64,000 nt of DNA from CBIHON01 sp966211965 (GCA_966211965.1 CBIHON010000009.1:66633-130632), one strand, 5' to 3'. Counted from the stretch's first letter, positions 25,992 to 35,807 are shown. Program-made: numbers and translations. The notes: generated by a model from the letters alone, not told the origin.

Positions 25992-27395
25992 ATGGACCCG
26001 ATAAGCAACAGCACGCGCTGGCAATCCTACCTGCGGGACTGCAGCGCCTTGGTCTCCATCGCCGAGCCGATGCAGGTTTCCGGTCGCGTCACCCGCGTCA
26101 CCGGCCTGGTGATGGAAGCGATCGGCTTGAAACTGGCGGTCGGCAGCGCCTGTACCGTTCCCTTGCCAAGCGGGGCCAAGATAGAAGCGGAAGTCGTCGG
26201 ATTCGAGAACGATCGCCTGTTCCTGATGCCGCAGAGCGATGTCGAAGGCATCGTGCCCGGCACGCGCGTCTTTCCGGTCGAGGTGGTGCAGTCGCTTCCC
26301 CGCCCCGGATCGGTCGACCATCCGCGCCGCCGTCCAAGTGACCGCGGCCGGCACCTGCCGGTCGGCGACGAATTGCTGGGCCGCGTGCTGGACGGCGCCG
26401 GCCGTCCGCTCGATCATCTCGGCCCGCTGCATGCACACCATGCCGCGCCGTTGAATGTGCGCGCCGCCAATCCGCTGTCGCGCGCCCCGATCACAGACGT
26501 GCTCGATGTCGGCGTGCGCACGATCAACACCATGCTGACGGTCGGACGCGGACAGCGCATGGGCTTGTTTGCCGGCTCCGGCGTCGGAAAAAGCGTGTTG
26601 CTCGGCATGATGGCGCGCTATACCAGTGCCGACGTGATCGTGGTCGGGCTGATCGGCGAACGGGGCCGCGAGGTCAAGGAATTCATCGAGCAAATTCTCG
26701 GGCCGGAAGGCCTGGCGCGTTCGGTCGTGGTGGCCGCCCCGGCCGACACCCCGCCCTTGATGCGCCTGCAGGGCGCCGCCTATGCCACCGCGATAGCCGA
26801 ACATTTTCGCGACCAAGGCAAGAACGTGCTATTGATCATGGACTCGCTGACGCGCTACGCGATGGCGCAGCGCGAGATTGCCCTTGCCATCGGCGAACCG
26901 CCTGCGACAAAAGGTTATCCGCCCTCGGTATTCGCAAAACTGCCGGCCCTGGTGGAACGCGCCGGCAACGGCAAGTTGGGCGGCGGCTCGATTACCGCTT
27001 TTTACACGGTTCTGACCGAAGGCGACGATCAGCAGGATCCGATCGCCGACGCCGCGCGCGCCATCCTGGACGGCCATATCGTCCTCAACCGTACCTTGGC
27101 CGAAGGCGGGCACTACCCCGCCATCGACATCGAACAATCGATCAGCCGCGCGATGCACAACATCACCACCCCGGAACACCAGCAGATTACGCGCCGCCTG
27201 AAGCAGCTGTATTCGCGCTATCAGCGCAGCCGCGACCTGATCAGCGTTGGTGCCTATAGCGCCGGCAGCGACCCGGTGCTGGACCAGGCGATCGCGATGC
27301 ACAGCAGGATAGAGTCATTTCTACAACAAGACATTACCGAACGCGCCGGCATTCAAGAGAGTATGGGGCGACTTGCCTCGCTATTCCAGGGATGA
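25992..27395 (+). CDS. fliI: Flagellum-specific ATP synthase FliI
   Basis: The 467-residue protein resembles F1-ATPase beta subunits. It has the Walker A motif GSGVGKSV near residue 196, the adjacent VGLIGERGREVKEF, and the Walker B strand VLLIMDSLTRYAMAQRE near 279. FliI powers unfolding and delivery of export substrates. The ATG at 25992 lies 4 bases after the fliH stop; upstream in-frame starts would overlap fliH more deeply and lack homology. Confidence 0.96.
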   Translation: MDPISNSTRWQSYLRDCSALVSIAEPMQVSGRVTRVTGLVMEAIGLKLAVGSACTVPLPSGAKIEAEVVGFENDRLFLMPQSDVEGIVPGTRVFPVEVVQSLPRPGSVDHPRRRPSDRGRHLPVGDELLGRVLDGAGRPLDHLGPLHAHHAAPLNVRAANPLSRAPITDVLDVGVRTINTMLTVGRGQRMGLFAGSGVGKSVLLGMMARYTSADVIVVGLIGERGREVKEFIEQILGPEGLARSVVVAAPADTPPLMRLQGAAYATAIAEHFRDQGKNVLLIMDSLTRYAMAQREIALAIGEPPATKGYPPSVFAKLPALVERAGNGKLGGGSITAFYTVLTEGDDQQDPIADAARAILDGHIVLNRTLAEGGHYPAIDIEQSISRAMHNITTPEHQQITRRLKQLYSRYQRSRDLISVGAYSAGSDPVLDQAIAMHSRIESFLQQDITERAGIQESMGRLASLFQG

Positions 27396-27427
27396 ACCAC
27401 GAACCTCTGCTTCTATAATCGACCATC

Positions 27428-27868
27428 ATGAACCATTCGTCCGCCCTGCAAACCCTGATCGAACTCGCGGTCACTGAAACCGACGAGGCCGCGAAGCGTC
27501 TCGGCTTGGCGATTCAGGCGGGCGCGGAAGCGGAAAAAAAGCTCAGCATGTTGCTGCAATATCGCGAAGATTACGCGGCGCGCTTCCAGTCGAGCTTGAC
27601 GGCAGGGCTGACGGCGCAGGGATACCGCAATTTTCAACTGTTCCTGGAAAAACTCGATAGCGCCATCAATGGACAACAGCAGGTGGTCATAGCGGCAGAA
27701 CAACGGATTGAAAGGGAGCGCGGCGCTTGGCAAGCCGGCGAACGCAAGCGCGTATCCTACGACACGCTGGCGACCCGCGCCGAGAAAGATGCACTGCGCA
27801 AGGAAAACCGGCGCGACCAGAAAATCACCGACGAGCAGGCGGCCAGACTCGCGCTTTACAAACGATAG
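27428..27868 (+). CDS. fliJ: Flagellar export protein FliJ
   Basis: The 146-residue protein is predicted to be one long antiparallel coiled coil, with charged heptads such as QQVVIAAEQRIERERGAWQ and the C-terminal EKDALRKENRRDQKITDEQA. FliJ sits in the FliI hexamer like the gamma subunit of F1 and escorts chaperones. Position between fliI and fliK is canonical. Confidence 0.9.
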   Translation: MNHSSALQTLIELAVTETDEAAKRLGLAIQAGAEAEKKLSMLLQYREDYAARFQSSLTAGLTAQGYRNFQLFLEKLDSAINGQQQVVIAAEQRIERERGAWQAGERKRVSYDTLATRAEKDALRKENRRDQKITDEQAARLALYKR

Positions 27869-27888
27869 ATACCCAAGCGGCGGAAACC

Positions 27889-29250
27889 ATGAAGACATCA
27901 GCGATACTCAGCCAGGCAAACGTCACGCTCAACCTGGGAGCCGGCAAGCAGGCCGACAGTGCATCCGCTGAAATGCCCTTCAAGCAAGTTCTCTCCCGGG
28001 AAACCGACAAGGCGAATAACGCCAGAGAGGCGAGCAATCCGGCTCCGCAGGCCCAGGTCCAGCAATCGCCCGTGAACGGCAAAGCCAAAGCACCCGACGC
28101 AGGCAATGCCAAGGAAACCGCTCCAGCCTCGCCCGAGGATAGCGATACCGCACAAGATGCAGCGTCAACCGAGATGCTGGCATTGGTGGCAAACCTGATC
28201 CAGGCCGTTCCCGCCGCAAGCGACGGGGCAGCAAGCGATGCCGCCGTCGCCGCCCTGCCCTCAGCCGATGCGGGCAAAAGCGCAGCAGCCGGCGGCTTGG
28301 CCGCAAGCGATTTGCTCGGTCAATTGAAAGCGGCAAGCACACAAGAATCGCAGGACAAGGCGCTCCCCGCCGATCTTGACGGCGATGCACAATTCCAGGC
28401 CAAATTGCAGGCGGCAGCGTCCGGCGACAAGCCTGCGCTGCAGGCGCAGGCCGCAACGTTTACCGCCGCCGAGCCCTCGGCCAAGCAATCCGCAAGTCTC
28501 GCAGCCCTGGCCGCGCAGGACAAGACGCAAACCGCTGCCGGCGCCGCACTGACGGACGGCGCATCGGGCAAACTCGCCGCGAAAGATGCCGTACCCAAAG
28601 CTGTTGCCGACGTTACGCCGAACCGCAATACGGAAGCCTCGCAACTGCCTGCCCCCACCGCGTCGGTCCAAACCGCAGACAAGGAATCAGCTCTGCCGTC
28701 CCTCGATCTGAACGCTGCCAAAGTTCAGGAAGCGCCGGCCCCAGCGCCCGCCATGGTCGGACAATTGCAGCAAGCCACTCTTGCGGCAAATCAGGCGCTT
28801 GCTTCAAACCCGGTGGAAAAACTGGCCCCTCAAGTCGGCAGTCCCGGCTGGGACCAGGCGCTTGGCCAAAAGGTGGTGTGGATGGTAGCAGGCGGGCAGC
28901 AAAGCGCTTCGCTGACTCTCAATCCGCCCGATCTCGGCCCCCTGCAAGTCGTGCTGAACGTATCCAATTCCCAAGCCACGGCCAACTTTACCGCAGCCCA
29001 GCCCGAAGTTCGGCAGGCGCTGGAAGCGGCCATGCCGAAGCTGCGCGAAATGCTGGCCGACACCGGCATCCAATTGGGCCAAACCACGGTCAGTACCGGC
29101 ATGCCCAACCAGTACAGCGGGGCCGGCGATCAAGCTGCGCAAAACCAGCGTCATTCCAGCCCTGCAGCGGTTACAGCCGACATTCCGGTTCCCGTTACCC
29201 GCCCCGTTGTTTCCAGCAGCGGAGTGGGCTTGGTGGACACCTTTGCATAA
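27889..29250 (+). CDS. fliK: Flagellar hook-length control protein FliK
   Basis: The 453-residue protein is Ala/Gln/Lys-rich and low in complexity for its first 300 residues, the ruler part. It ends with the compact Flg_hook domain (about 325-420): SASLTLNPPDLGPLQVVLNV and MPKLREMLADTGIQLGQT. FliK measures the hook and makes FlhB switch from rod/hook to filament substrates. The ATG at 27889 follows a weak GGCGGA ribosome site. A second FliK-like gene lies at 19548. Confidence 0.92.
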   Translation: MKTSAILSQANVTLNLGAGKQADSASAEMPFKQVLSRETDKANNAREASNPAPQAQVQQSPVNGKAKAPDAGNAKETAPASPEDSDTAQDAASTEMLALVANLIQAVPAASDGAASDAAVAALPSADAGKSAAAGGLAASDLLGQLKAASTQESQDKALPADLDGDAQFQAKLQAAASGDKPALQAQAATFTAAEPSAKQSASLAALAAQDKTQTAAGAALTDGASGKLAAKDAVPKAVADVTPNRNTEASQLPAPTASVQTADKESALPSLDLNAAKVQEAPAPAPAMVGQLQQATLAANQALASNPVEKLAPQVGSPGWDQALGQKVVWMVAGGQQSASLTLNPPDLGPLQVVLNVSNSQATANFTAAQPEVRQALEAAMPKLREMLADTGIQLGQTTVSTGMPNQYSGAGDQAAQNQRHSSPAAVTADIPVPVTRPVVSSSGVGLVDTFA

Positions 29251-29301
29251 AAGCCTATTCCGGTAAAGCCAGTGTGAAATCCTGGCGGGACAGGTTTCAA
29301 A

Positions 29302-30231
29302 TCATGGGTCAAAAGGAGGCAAGCGCAATGCGCGCAATGCGCTCCTTGTGCTCTCCAGGCTCAACGGCGCAACGAAGCCATCGATGCCGGCTGCTCGCGC
29401 CGCAGGCATGTCGGGATTTAGCGCAAGCGCGGCTTGGCGCAAACGTTCCCGTAGCGCGGGGTCCAGCTTGTTTGAAGCGAGCAGGAAAAACTCCGGATAC
29501 AGATCGGTCGAGTGTTTCTGCTTTAATGCATCGCGCCGCTCATCGATCACAATCAAGTCATCGAGCTTGATTTTCCCTTCCTTCGCCATGGATTCGAGGA
29601 TTCCGCTACGCACGAATCCAACGTCGATAAGCCCGGCCTGTACCGCCAACACAATGTCATCCTGCTTGTTGTTTTGCCGCAGGCTTTTGAGATCCTTAAA
29701 GGGATCGATACCGTTGCGATACAGGTGGTACGACTGAAAGACGTAGGCCCCGGCCGAGGATTTTTGGTAGGCAAGCACGTCCTTTCCCTTCAAGTCGGCA
29801 AGCGTAGTGATCCCATGGCCGCGGCGCGCGATGATGACACCCGCAAAATGAGACCCGCCATTGACTTTGAGCGTCGCGATAGGCGCCGAGCCGCCGCGCT
29901 CGCCCACTTCGACCGCAATGACCGGGTTGACGAGCGCAAAGCTCAAGGTACCGGCCAGAAGCTCCCGGCCAACACGGTTCGGAGGATAGCGTTTGACCGT
30001 CACACGTGTGCCAAGCGCCTGCGAAAAATAAGCGCCAAGCGGCTCCCATTTGGCAAGCCCTTCGCTGTCGTACGGCGTGATGATTCCGAAACGGAGTTCA
30101 GCCGCTGCCAGAAGCGGCATACAGAGCAAAATCACGAAGATACAAAACCTCGCCAGGCCTCCGCCTCCCGGTCTCCGATGCGTGCATCTCGCACTGTAAG
30201 CACAAGGTCCGGGCGCAGGCACGATGCGCAT
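29302..30231 (-). CDS. Phosphate/phosphonate-type periplasmic binding protein (PhnD-like)
   Basis: The protein of about 309 residues has a hydrophobic secretion segment (ARFCIFVILLCMPLLAAA, about 27-44) and a PhnD-like binding domain: LRFGIITPYDSEGL, FALVNPVIAVEV, ITTLADLKGKDVLAY, VGFVRSGILESM. The ATG at 30231 starts 5 bases after the chemoreceptor stop, so the two genes form one unit. There is no transporter permease or ATPase beside it, which suggests ligand sensing with the receptor rather than uptake. That role is inferred. Confidence 0.8.
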   Translation of the reverse strand: MRIVPAPGPCAYSARCTHRRPGGGGLARFCIFVILLCMPLLAAAELRFGIITPYDSEGLAKWEPLGAYFSQALGTRVTVKRYPPNRVGRELLAGTLSFALVNPVIAVEVGERGGSAPIATLKVNGGSHFAGVIIARRGHGITTLADLKGKDVLAYQKSSAGAYVFQSYHLYRNGIDPFKDLKSLRQNNKQDDIVLAVQAGLIDVGFVRSGILESMAKEGKIKLDDLIVIDERRDALKQKHSTDLYPEFFLLASNKLDPALRERLRQAALALNPDMPAARAAGIDGFVAPLSLESTRSALRALRLPPFDP

Positions 30232-30236
30232 CGCTC

Positions 30237-31949
30237 TTAAAACTCTTCCCAATCGCTTCCGGAGGTCACAGCTGACTTGACCGCAAGTGGCCTGACCGGC
30301 GTTGGCACGCCGGCCGAACGCATTTGCGCAATGCGGGGCGGAGATGCTTTTTTTGCGCCTGCCATTGCACCGGCAGAGTCGGAGACCGCCGGCCTTGCTA
30401 TCGGCGTGGCGGCTTGCAAGCCGTCGAGTTTGAAGACATTGACCAGTTTCGCCAGTTTTGCCGCTTGCTCCTGCAACGAGTCGGCGGCGGCGGCCGCTTC
30501 CTCCACGAGCGCCGAATTCTGTTGCGTCACGCCATCCATCTGGGTGATCGCCATATTGATTTGCTCGATGCCCGAGGTCTGTTCCTGACTGGCGGCGGCG
30601 ATGTCGTTGATGATGTCGGCTACCCGCTTGACACTGGCGACCACTTCGCTCATCGTCGTACCCGCTTGATCGACCAACCTGGTACCGGTGTCGACTTTTT
30701 CGACCGAGTTGCTGATCAGGGCTTTGATTTCCTTTGCCGCGCTGGCTGAACGTTGGGCAAGATTGCGTACCTCGCCGGCGACCACAGCAAAACCACGTCC
30801 TTGCTCCCCTGCCCTGGCGGCTTCCACCGCAGCGTTGAGCGCAAGAATATTGGTCTGAAATGCGATACCGTCGATCACGCTAATGATGTCGACGATTTTT
30901 TTAGCCGATTCATTGATCGAACCCATTGTTTCGATGACTTGCGAGACCACGGCGCCGCCCTGGCTCGCCACGTCGGACGCGGAGCCGACCAAGGCATTGG
31001 CTTGGCGCGCATTGTCGGCATTCTGCCTTACGGTGGAAGTCAATTCTTCCATCGACGAAGCAGTCTCCTCAAGCGAGCCAGCCTGCTGTTCGGTACGGGA
31101 TGACAAATTCATGGCGCCGGAAGCGATTTCGCTCGTTGCGCCAGCAATGGCCTCGGCACCAACGTGTACCTCACGCACCAGGGTCGCCAAGCTGCCGAGC
31201 ATGATCTTCATCGCGTGCAGCAAACTGTCCCGATCATCCTCCCGGGTTTCAATGGTGACAGTCAAGTCGCCTGAGGCAATTCGTTTGGCGATGTCGACCG
31301 CATAATGCGGTTCGCCGCCAAGCTGCTTCATCACATTTCTGACCAGCCAGAAAGCAACGGCGCCGCCGACAATGACGGCCAAGGATCCAAGCAGCAAGCT
31401 GACGACCAGCATCAAATGCGCAGTTTTCAGAGTTTCTGCCTTGATGGCCTTGACTTCTTCATTCTTCGCCTTGATCACCCCAAGCAGGCGGGTCCGCATG
31501 TCTCGCCATAGCGGCGTCTCCTCCCGGGTGAGCATCTCGGTGGCGTTGGCCTGATTGTCTTTTACGGTAGAGATGATCTTGGCGTGAAGCGGAATCTGCC
31601 GATCCCTAATCGCGGTCACTTCCGTCAGAATTTTTCGGTTGTCCGGCGACAATCCGGAAAGCGCCAACGCGCTTTCGCTCGTTTTCTTGAACTCATCGCC
31701 GGCGATCTGGATGTTCTTGTAGGGTGTCTCGTCGTTCGGGGCAAGCACGAGGTTGCGCAATGCCAATTCCATCTGCAAACCTTGCGCATACAGATTGGTG
31801 GCCGCGCGCAAGAGCGCTTCGTCTTGCTCAAGGAAGGTTTCAAACCGGCTCTTGGTATTCTGCATGCCGGTCAAGGCCACGCCCAACGCAAAAGTAAAAA
31901 AGACAAACACAAGCGCCATGCAAATGGCCATTTTTGTTTTCAGGTTCAT
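30237..31949 (-). CDS. Methyl-accepting chemotaxis protein
   Basis: The 570-residue receptor has a first membrane helix (about 8-29), a four-helix-bundle ligand domain (about 30-185), a second membrane helix (about 187-210), HAMP (210-265) and a signalling domain with the invariant hairpin tip IDGIAFQTNILALNAAVEAA near 375. It ends in DWEEF, a CheR/CheB-docking pentapeptide on a Pro/Ala-rich linker. It is inserted, together with the downstream binding protein, between the fliK and fliL operons and runs against them. Confidence 0.95.
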   Translation of the reverse strand: MNLKTKMAICMALVFVFFTFALGVALTGMQNTKSRFETFLEQDEALLRAATNLYAQGLQMELALRNLVLAPNDETPYKNIQIAGDEFKKTSESALALSGLSPDNRKILTEVTAIRDRQIPLHAKIISTVKDNQANATEMLTREETPLWRDMRTRLLGVIKAKNEEVKAIKAETLKTAHLMLVVSLLLGSLAVIVGGAVAFWLVRNVMKQLGGEPHYAVDIAKRIASGDLTVTIETREDDRDSLLHAMKIMLGSLATLVREVHVGAEAIAGATSEIASGAMNLSSRTEQQAGSLEETASSMEELTSTVRQNADNARQANALVGSASDVASQGGAVVSQVIETMGSINESAKKIVDIISVIDGIAFQTNILALNAAVEAARAGEQGRGFAVVAGEVRNLAQRSASAAKEIKALISNSVEKVDTGTRLVDQAGTTMSEVVASVKRVADIINDIAAASQEQTSGIEQINMAITQMDGVTQQNSALVEEAAAAADSLQEQAAKLAKLVNVFKLDGLQAATPIARPAVSDSAGAMAGAKKASPPRIAQMRSAGVPTPVRPLAVKSAVTSGSDWEEF

Positions 31950-32377
31950 CTCACCCTCCCTTGTTGGCCGGCTAAGTTTGATTCTCTTCCAATCAATTTA
32001 AAATTTCAAGAATGCAATAGAAAATACAACAGCCTGTCCCTATTCTCCGTCGTTCGCCAGAGCGATGGCATCGCCGGCTCCTTGGGAATACGCCCCAAGC
32101 CCGGCATAGCGGGACGCCTCGGATTTTTTTGCTTTTCTTCGGTTTCTCTCTGGAAAAAATGGTTTAATACTATGGGCTTCCAACATTTACGCTACCACCG
32201 TAAATAGCAGAAGTCCGCAATGTTCAGCCTTCGGAAATATGCTCTTGTCCTGATGCTGTAAGACACAGATGCGTGAATATGCAGCGCTTTCTTCCTTCTT
32301 TTCAGGACATCCTGAGTTCCGATTTTTCTTAATAATGACTCAAGTCGAGACACTAATGTTGTGCCAGAAAGAACCCC
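31950..32377. other. 428-bp divergent intergenic region (chemoreceptor / fliL)
   Basis: No gene is supported here. The region must hold the minus-strand chemoreceptor promoter and the plus-strand fliL promoter. I found no convincing sigma-28 motif on either strand. CGTAAATAGCAG at 32199-32210 resembles an FlhDC half-site (AAATAGCG type), but this is weak. A small inverted repeat lies at 32185-32205. Confidence 0.5.
32185..32205. repeat. 7-bp inverted repeat upstream of fliL
   Basis: ATTTACG and CGTAAAT are separated by 7 bases, about 170 bases before fliL. It could be an operator or part of an FlhDC-type box; the sequence alone cannot tell. Confidence 0.45.
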
Positions 32378-32920
32378 ATGGCTACCACCGCTCCTAAGTC
32401 AGTTCCAAAAGCCGTGCAAAAAGCTCCTCCTGAAGAGGCGGCACCGACACCGGTAATAAAAAAATCCCGGAAAAAACTCTGGTTGATCATTCTTCTCACG
32501 CTGCTTCTGGCGGGTGGCGGCGGAGGCGGTGCTGCCTGGTATTTCATGAACCGCGAAGCCGCCTCGGCAGATGCGCCGAAGGCGACAAAGCATGAGCCTG
32601 TAAAGCCTCCCGTTTTTGTGGTCATGGAACCGTTCACCGTGAACCTGATGCACGAGAACGGCGAACAATACTTGCAGGTTGCCCTAACCGTGCAGGTTGC
32701 CGATCAGTTGACGGTCGACCTGATCAAGCTTTACATGCCGATCGTGCGCAGCCGCCTGCTGCTGCTGCTGTCGAGCAAAAAAGCTTCCGAAATCTTGCCT
32801 GAATCAGGAAAAAGAAAACTTGCCGACGAGATCGTCGCGCAATTGAAGCTGCCGTTCACCCCCAACGGCGAACCGCAAAAAGTCAGCAGCGTGTTTTTCA
32901 CCTCGTTCGTAGTCCAGTAG
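32378..32920 (+). CDS. fliL: Flagellar basal body-associated protein FliL
   Basis: The 180-residue protein has a short Lys/Pro-rich cytoplasmic start, one membrane helix (about 35-57, followed by a Gly run) and a periplasmic domain with FVVMEPFTVNLMHENGEQYL and RSRLLLLLSSKKASEI. FliL rings the stator units near the motor. First gene of fliLMNOPQR. Confidence 0.93.
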   Translation: MATTAPKSVPKAVQKAPPEEAAPTPVIKKSRKKLWLIILLTLLLAGGGGGGAAWYFMNREAASADAPKATKHEPVKPPVFVVMEPFTVNLMHENGEQYLQVALTVQVADQLTVDLIKLYMPIVRSRLLLLLSSKKASEILPESGKRKLADEIVAQLKLPFTPNGEPQKVSSVFFTSFVVQ

Positions 32921-32924
32921 CTCC

Positions 32925-33923
32925 ATGTCTGACAATTTTCTTTCACAAGAAGAAGTCGATGCCCTGCTCAAGGGCGTCAATGGCGATCAGGATGAAGCCC
33001 GGGCGCCGGAAGACAGCTCGGGGGTACGGCCTTATAACCTGGCGACGCAGGAGCGCATTGTCCGCGGCCGGATGCCGACCCTTGAAATCATCAACGAGCG
33101 TTTCGCGCGTCTGCTGCGCATCGGCCTGTTCAACTTCCTGCACCGCAGCGCCGAAGTATCGATCGGCCCGGTGCGGGTATCGAAGTACAGCGAATTCATC
33201 CGCAACTTGGTGGTGCCGACCAACCTCAACCTGATTCACATGAAACCGCTGCGGGGCACCGGATTGATGGTGTTCGATCCCAACCTGGTGTTCCTGCTGG
33301 TCGACAACCTGTTCGGCGGCGATGGTCGCTTCCACACGCGTGTCGAAGGCCGAGACTTTACCCAGACCGAGCAGCGCATTATTCAGCGCATCCTCAGCAT
33401 CGTGTTTGAAACCTATGCCAAGTCATGGGAGCCGGTCTATCCGGTTGAATTCGAATACATTCGCTCGGAAATGAATACACAGTTTGCCAACATCGCCACG
33501 CCGAACGAGGTTGTGGTGGCAACCACCTTTACCGTGGAACTCGGTCCGGTCAGCGGCGAGATGCACTTCTGCATGCCGTACTCGATGATCGAGCCGATCC
33601 GCGACATCCTGACCAGCAGCCTGCAAGGCGAAACCCTGGAAATGGACAAGCGCTGGATCCGCCTGATGACGCAACAGATCCAGACCGCGGAAGTGGAAAT
33701 CATCGCCGACCTCGGCACCGCGAAATCGACGCTCGGCGACATCCTGAACATGAAAGTCGGCGACATCATTCCGCTCTCGGTACCCGACATCGTATTGGCC
33801 AAAGTCGACGGCGTACCGGTGATGGAATGCACCTACGGAAAATTCAACGGGCAATATGCGCTGCGCGTCGAAAAATTAATCCACAGCGCCCACGAATTGA
33901 TGCAAGGAGAAGAACATGGCTGA
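32925..33923 (+). CDS. fliM: Flagellar motor switch protein FliM
   Basis: The 332-residue C-ring protein starts with the CheY-P binding peptide FLSQEEVDALLKG. Its middle domain contains LEIINERFARLLRIGLFNF, and its C-terminal SpoA-like domain is FliN-related (LNMKVGDIIPLSVPDIV near 270). It overlaps fliN by 8 bases. Confidence 0.97.
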   Translation: MSDNFLSQEEVDALLKGVNGDQDEARAPEDSSGVRPYNLATQERIVRGRMPTLEIINERFARLLRIGLFNFLHRSAEVSIGPVRVSKYSEFIRNLVVPTNLNLIHMKPLRGTGLMVFDPNLVFLLVDNLFGGDGRFHTRVEGRDFTQTEQRIIQRILSIVFETYAKSWEPVYPVEFEYIRSEMNTQFANIATPNEVVVATTFTVELGPVSGEMHFCMPYSMIEPIRDILTSSLQGETLEMDKRWIRLMTQQIQTAEVEIIADLGTAKSTLGDILNMKVGDIIPLSVPDIVLAKVDGVPVMECTYGKFNGQYALRVEKLIHSAHELMQGEEHG

Positions 33924-34335
33924 CGAGAACGATGCCCAGATGTCTGCGGAAGACGATTGGGGTGCGGCGATAGCCGAGCAGGCCCAGGCTGAAGCAGCAG
34001 CGCTGCAAAAACAACAGGCCGCGGCCGCCACCTTCAAGGACTTCGGCGGTGGCGCGACGAAAACCGAAACGCACAACGATATCGATTTCATTCTCGATAT
34101 TCCGGTCCAATTGACGGTCGAATTGGGACGCACCAAGATCGCAATCAAGAACTTGCTGCAACTGGCGCAAGGCTCGGTCGTCGAACTGGACGGCATGGCT
34201 GGCGAACCGATGGATGTGCTGGTCAACGGCTGTCTGATCGCGCAAGGCGAAGTGGTGGTGGTGAACGACAAGTTCGGTATCCGCCTGACCGACATCATCA
34301 CGCCGTCCGAACGTATTCGAAAACTCAATAAATGA
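33916..34335 (+). CDS. fliN: Flagellar motor switch protein FliN
   Basis: The 139-residue protein has an acidic, Gln/Ala-rich N terminus and the SpoA domain at about 55-137, with IPVQLTVELGRTKIAIKNLL, then GEPMDVLVNGCLIAQGEV. It forms the lower C ring and docks FliH. It overlaps both fliM and fliO. Confidence 0.96.
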   Translation: MADENDAQMSAEDDWGAAIAEQAQAEAAALQKQQAAAATFKDFGGGATKTETHNDIDFILDIPVQLTVELGRTKIAIKNLLQLAQGSVVELDGMAGEPMDVLVNGCLIAQGEVVVVNDKFGIRLTDIITPSERIRKLNK

Positions 34336-34754
34336 GGCGGCACAAGCTTATCCCGGTGGCGCTTCTGGCGGCCAGCGCTGTGGCAGGCGCAGCCGAGCAG
34401 CAGAGCGCGGCTGCACCCGGCAATCTGCTCCAGGTGCTGTTCGGTCTGACGCTGGTGCTCGGGCTGCTGGTGGGCGTAGCCTGGCTCATGAAACGCTTCG
34501 GCATCGCAAAGCAAAGTGCCGGGACCAGCGTCAAGATAGTCGGCGGCGTCAACCTGGGCAGCCGGGAACGAATCCTGGTGGTCGAAGTGGCGGACCAATG
34601 GATCGTCGTCGGCGTCGCACCGGGGCGCATCAATACCCTCTCGACCATGCCGCGGCAGGAAAATATCGCGCAGCCGGAAACCGAAACCGCGGCAAAGAAT
34701 TTTCCTGCCTGGCTCAAGCAAACCATCGAAAAGCGCAATGGCAAACAAGCCTGA
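34332..34754 (+). CDS. fliO: Flagellar biosynthetic protein FliO
   Basis: The 140-residue protein has an N-terminal signal-like segment, one membrane helix (about 32-55, LLQVLFGLTLVLGLLVGVAW) and a short cytoplasmic domain (SVKIVGGVNLGSRERILVVE). FliO assists assembly of the FliP ring. ATGA overlap with fliN and a 17-base overlap with fliP. Confidence 0.9.
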   Translation: MRRHKLIPVALLAASAVAGAAEQQSAAAPGNLLQVLFGLTLVLGLLVGVAWLMKRFGIAKQSAGTSVKIVGGVNLGSRERILVVEVADQWIVVGVAPGRINTLSTMPRQENIAQPETETAAKNFPAWLKQTIEKRNGKQA

Positions 34755-35520
34755 TTCCGCCGCCTCCGGCGCCCTTATAAAAACTGCAGCCAGGCTGGCC
34801 TGTCTGGCTGCCCTCTGCATGCCCTTGCTGGCGGCGGCGCAGCAAGCCGGCTTGCCTGCATTTACGAGCACGCCGGCAGCGGGCGGCGGTCAAAATTACA
34901 CGCTCAGCCTGCAAACGCTATTGCTGCTGACCGCGCTTTCCTTCCTGCCTGCAGTATTGCTGATGATGACCAGCTTTACTCGCATCATCATCGTACTGTC
35001 GATGCTGAGGCAAGCGCTGGGCACGCAATCCTCGCCGCCGAATCAAGTGATCGTCGGCCTGGCATTGTTTCTGACCTTGTTCGTGATGGGACCGGTATTC
35101 GACAAAATCTATGTCGATGCCTACAAGCCGCTGTCGGAAGACAAGATCAGCATGGCGCAAGCAATGGAAAAAGCCGCAGTGCCGCTCAAGGCATTCATGA
35201 TGAAGCAAACTCGCCAGTCCGATCTCGCGCTGTACGTCAAGATTTCGAATAATGTGCAGTTGCAAGGCCCGGAAGACGTACCGCTGCGGATATTGATTCC
35301 GGCCTTCATCACCAGCGAACTGAAAACCGCTTTCCAAATCAGTTTCGCGATCTTCATTCCTTTCCTGATCATCGACATGGTGGTCGCCAGCGTGCTGATG
35401 TCGATGGGGATGATGATGATGTCGCCCGCGATCGTCTCACTGCCGATCAAACTGATGTTGTTCGTACTGGTCGACGGCTGGCAATTGCTGATCGGTTCGC
35501 TGGCCCAAAGTTTTTATTAG
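34738..35520 (+). CDS. fliP: Flagellar biosynthetic protein FliP
   Basis: The 260-residue protein has a cleavable signal peptide (to about residue 36) and four membrane helices, with TRIIIVLSMLRQALGTQ near 83, the conserved SPPNQVIVGLALFLT, and FIPFLIIDMVVASVLMSMGM near 205. FliP forms the core of the export gate with FliQ and FliR. Confidence 0.96.
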   Translation: MANKPDSAASGALIKTAARLACLAALCMPLLAAAQQAGLPAFTSTPAAGGGQNYTLSLQTLLLLTALSFLPAVLLMMTSFTRIIIVLSMLRQALGTQSSPPNQVIVGLALFLTLFVMGPVFDKIYVDAYKPLSEDKISMAQAMEKAAVPLKAFMMKQTRQSDLALYVKISNNVQLQGPEDVPLRILIPAFITSELKTAFQISFAIFIPFLIIDMVVASVLMSMGMMMMSPAIVSLPIKLMLFVLVDGWQLLIGSLAQSFY

Positions 35521-35537
35521 GTGAGAAAGGATTCCCT

Positions 35538-35807
35538 ATGACTCCCGAAAGCGTTATGAACCTCGGCCGCCATGCGATGGAAGTCACGCTCATGATTTCG
35601 GCCCCCATGCTGCTGGTGGCACTGGCCGTGGGCTTGGTGGTCAGCATCTTCCAGGCCGCCACGCAGATCAATGAGATGACCCTGTCATTCATCCCCAAGC
35701 TGGTCGGCATTTTCGTTTCCCTTGTGGTGGCCGGCCCCTGGATGCTATCGGTAATGCTCGATTACATGCGCGAATTATTTACCGGCATTCCCGGCATGGT
35801 AGGTTGA
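35538..35807 (+). CDS. fliQ: Flagellar biosynthetic protein FliQ
   Basis: The 89-residue protein has two membrane helices and the signature SIFQAATQINEMTLSFIPK near residue 38. It packs around FliP-FliR in the export gate. An AAAGGA ribosome site precedes the ATG. Confidence 0.96.
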   Translation: MTPESVMNLGRHAMEVTLMISAPMLLVALAVGLVVSIFQAATQINEMTLSFIPKLVGIFVSLVVAGPWMLSVMLDYMRELFTGIPGMVG

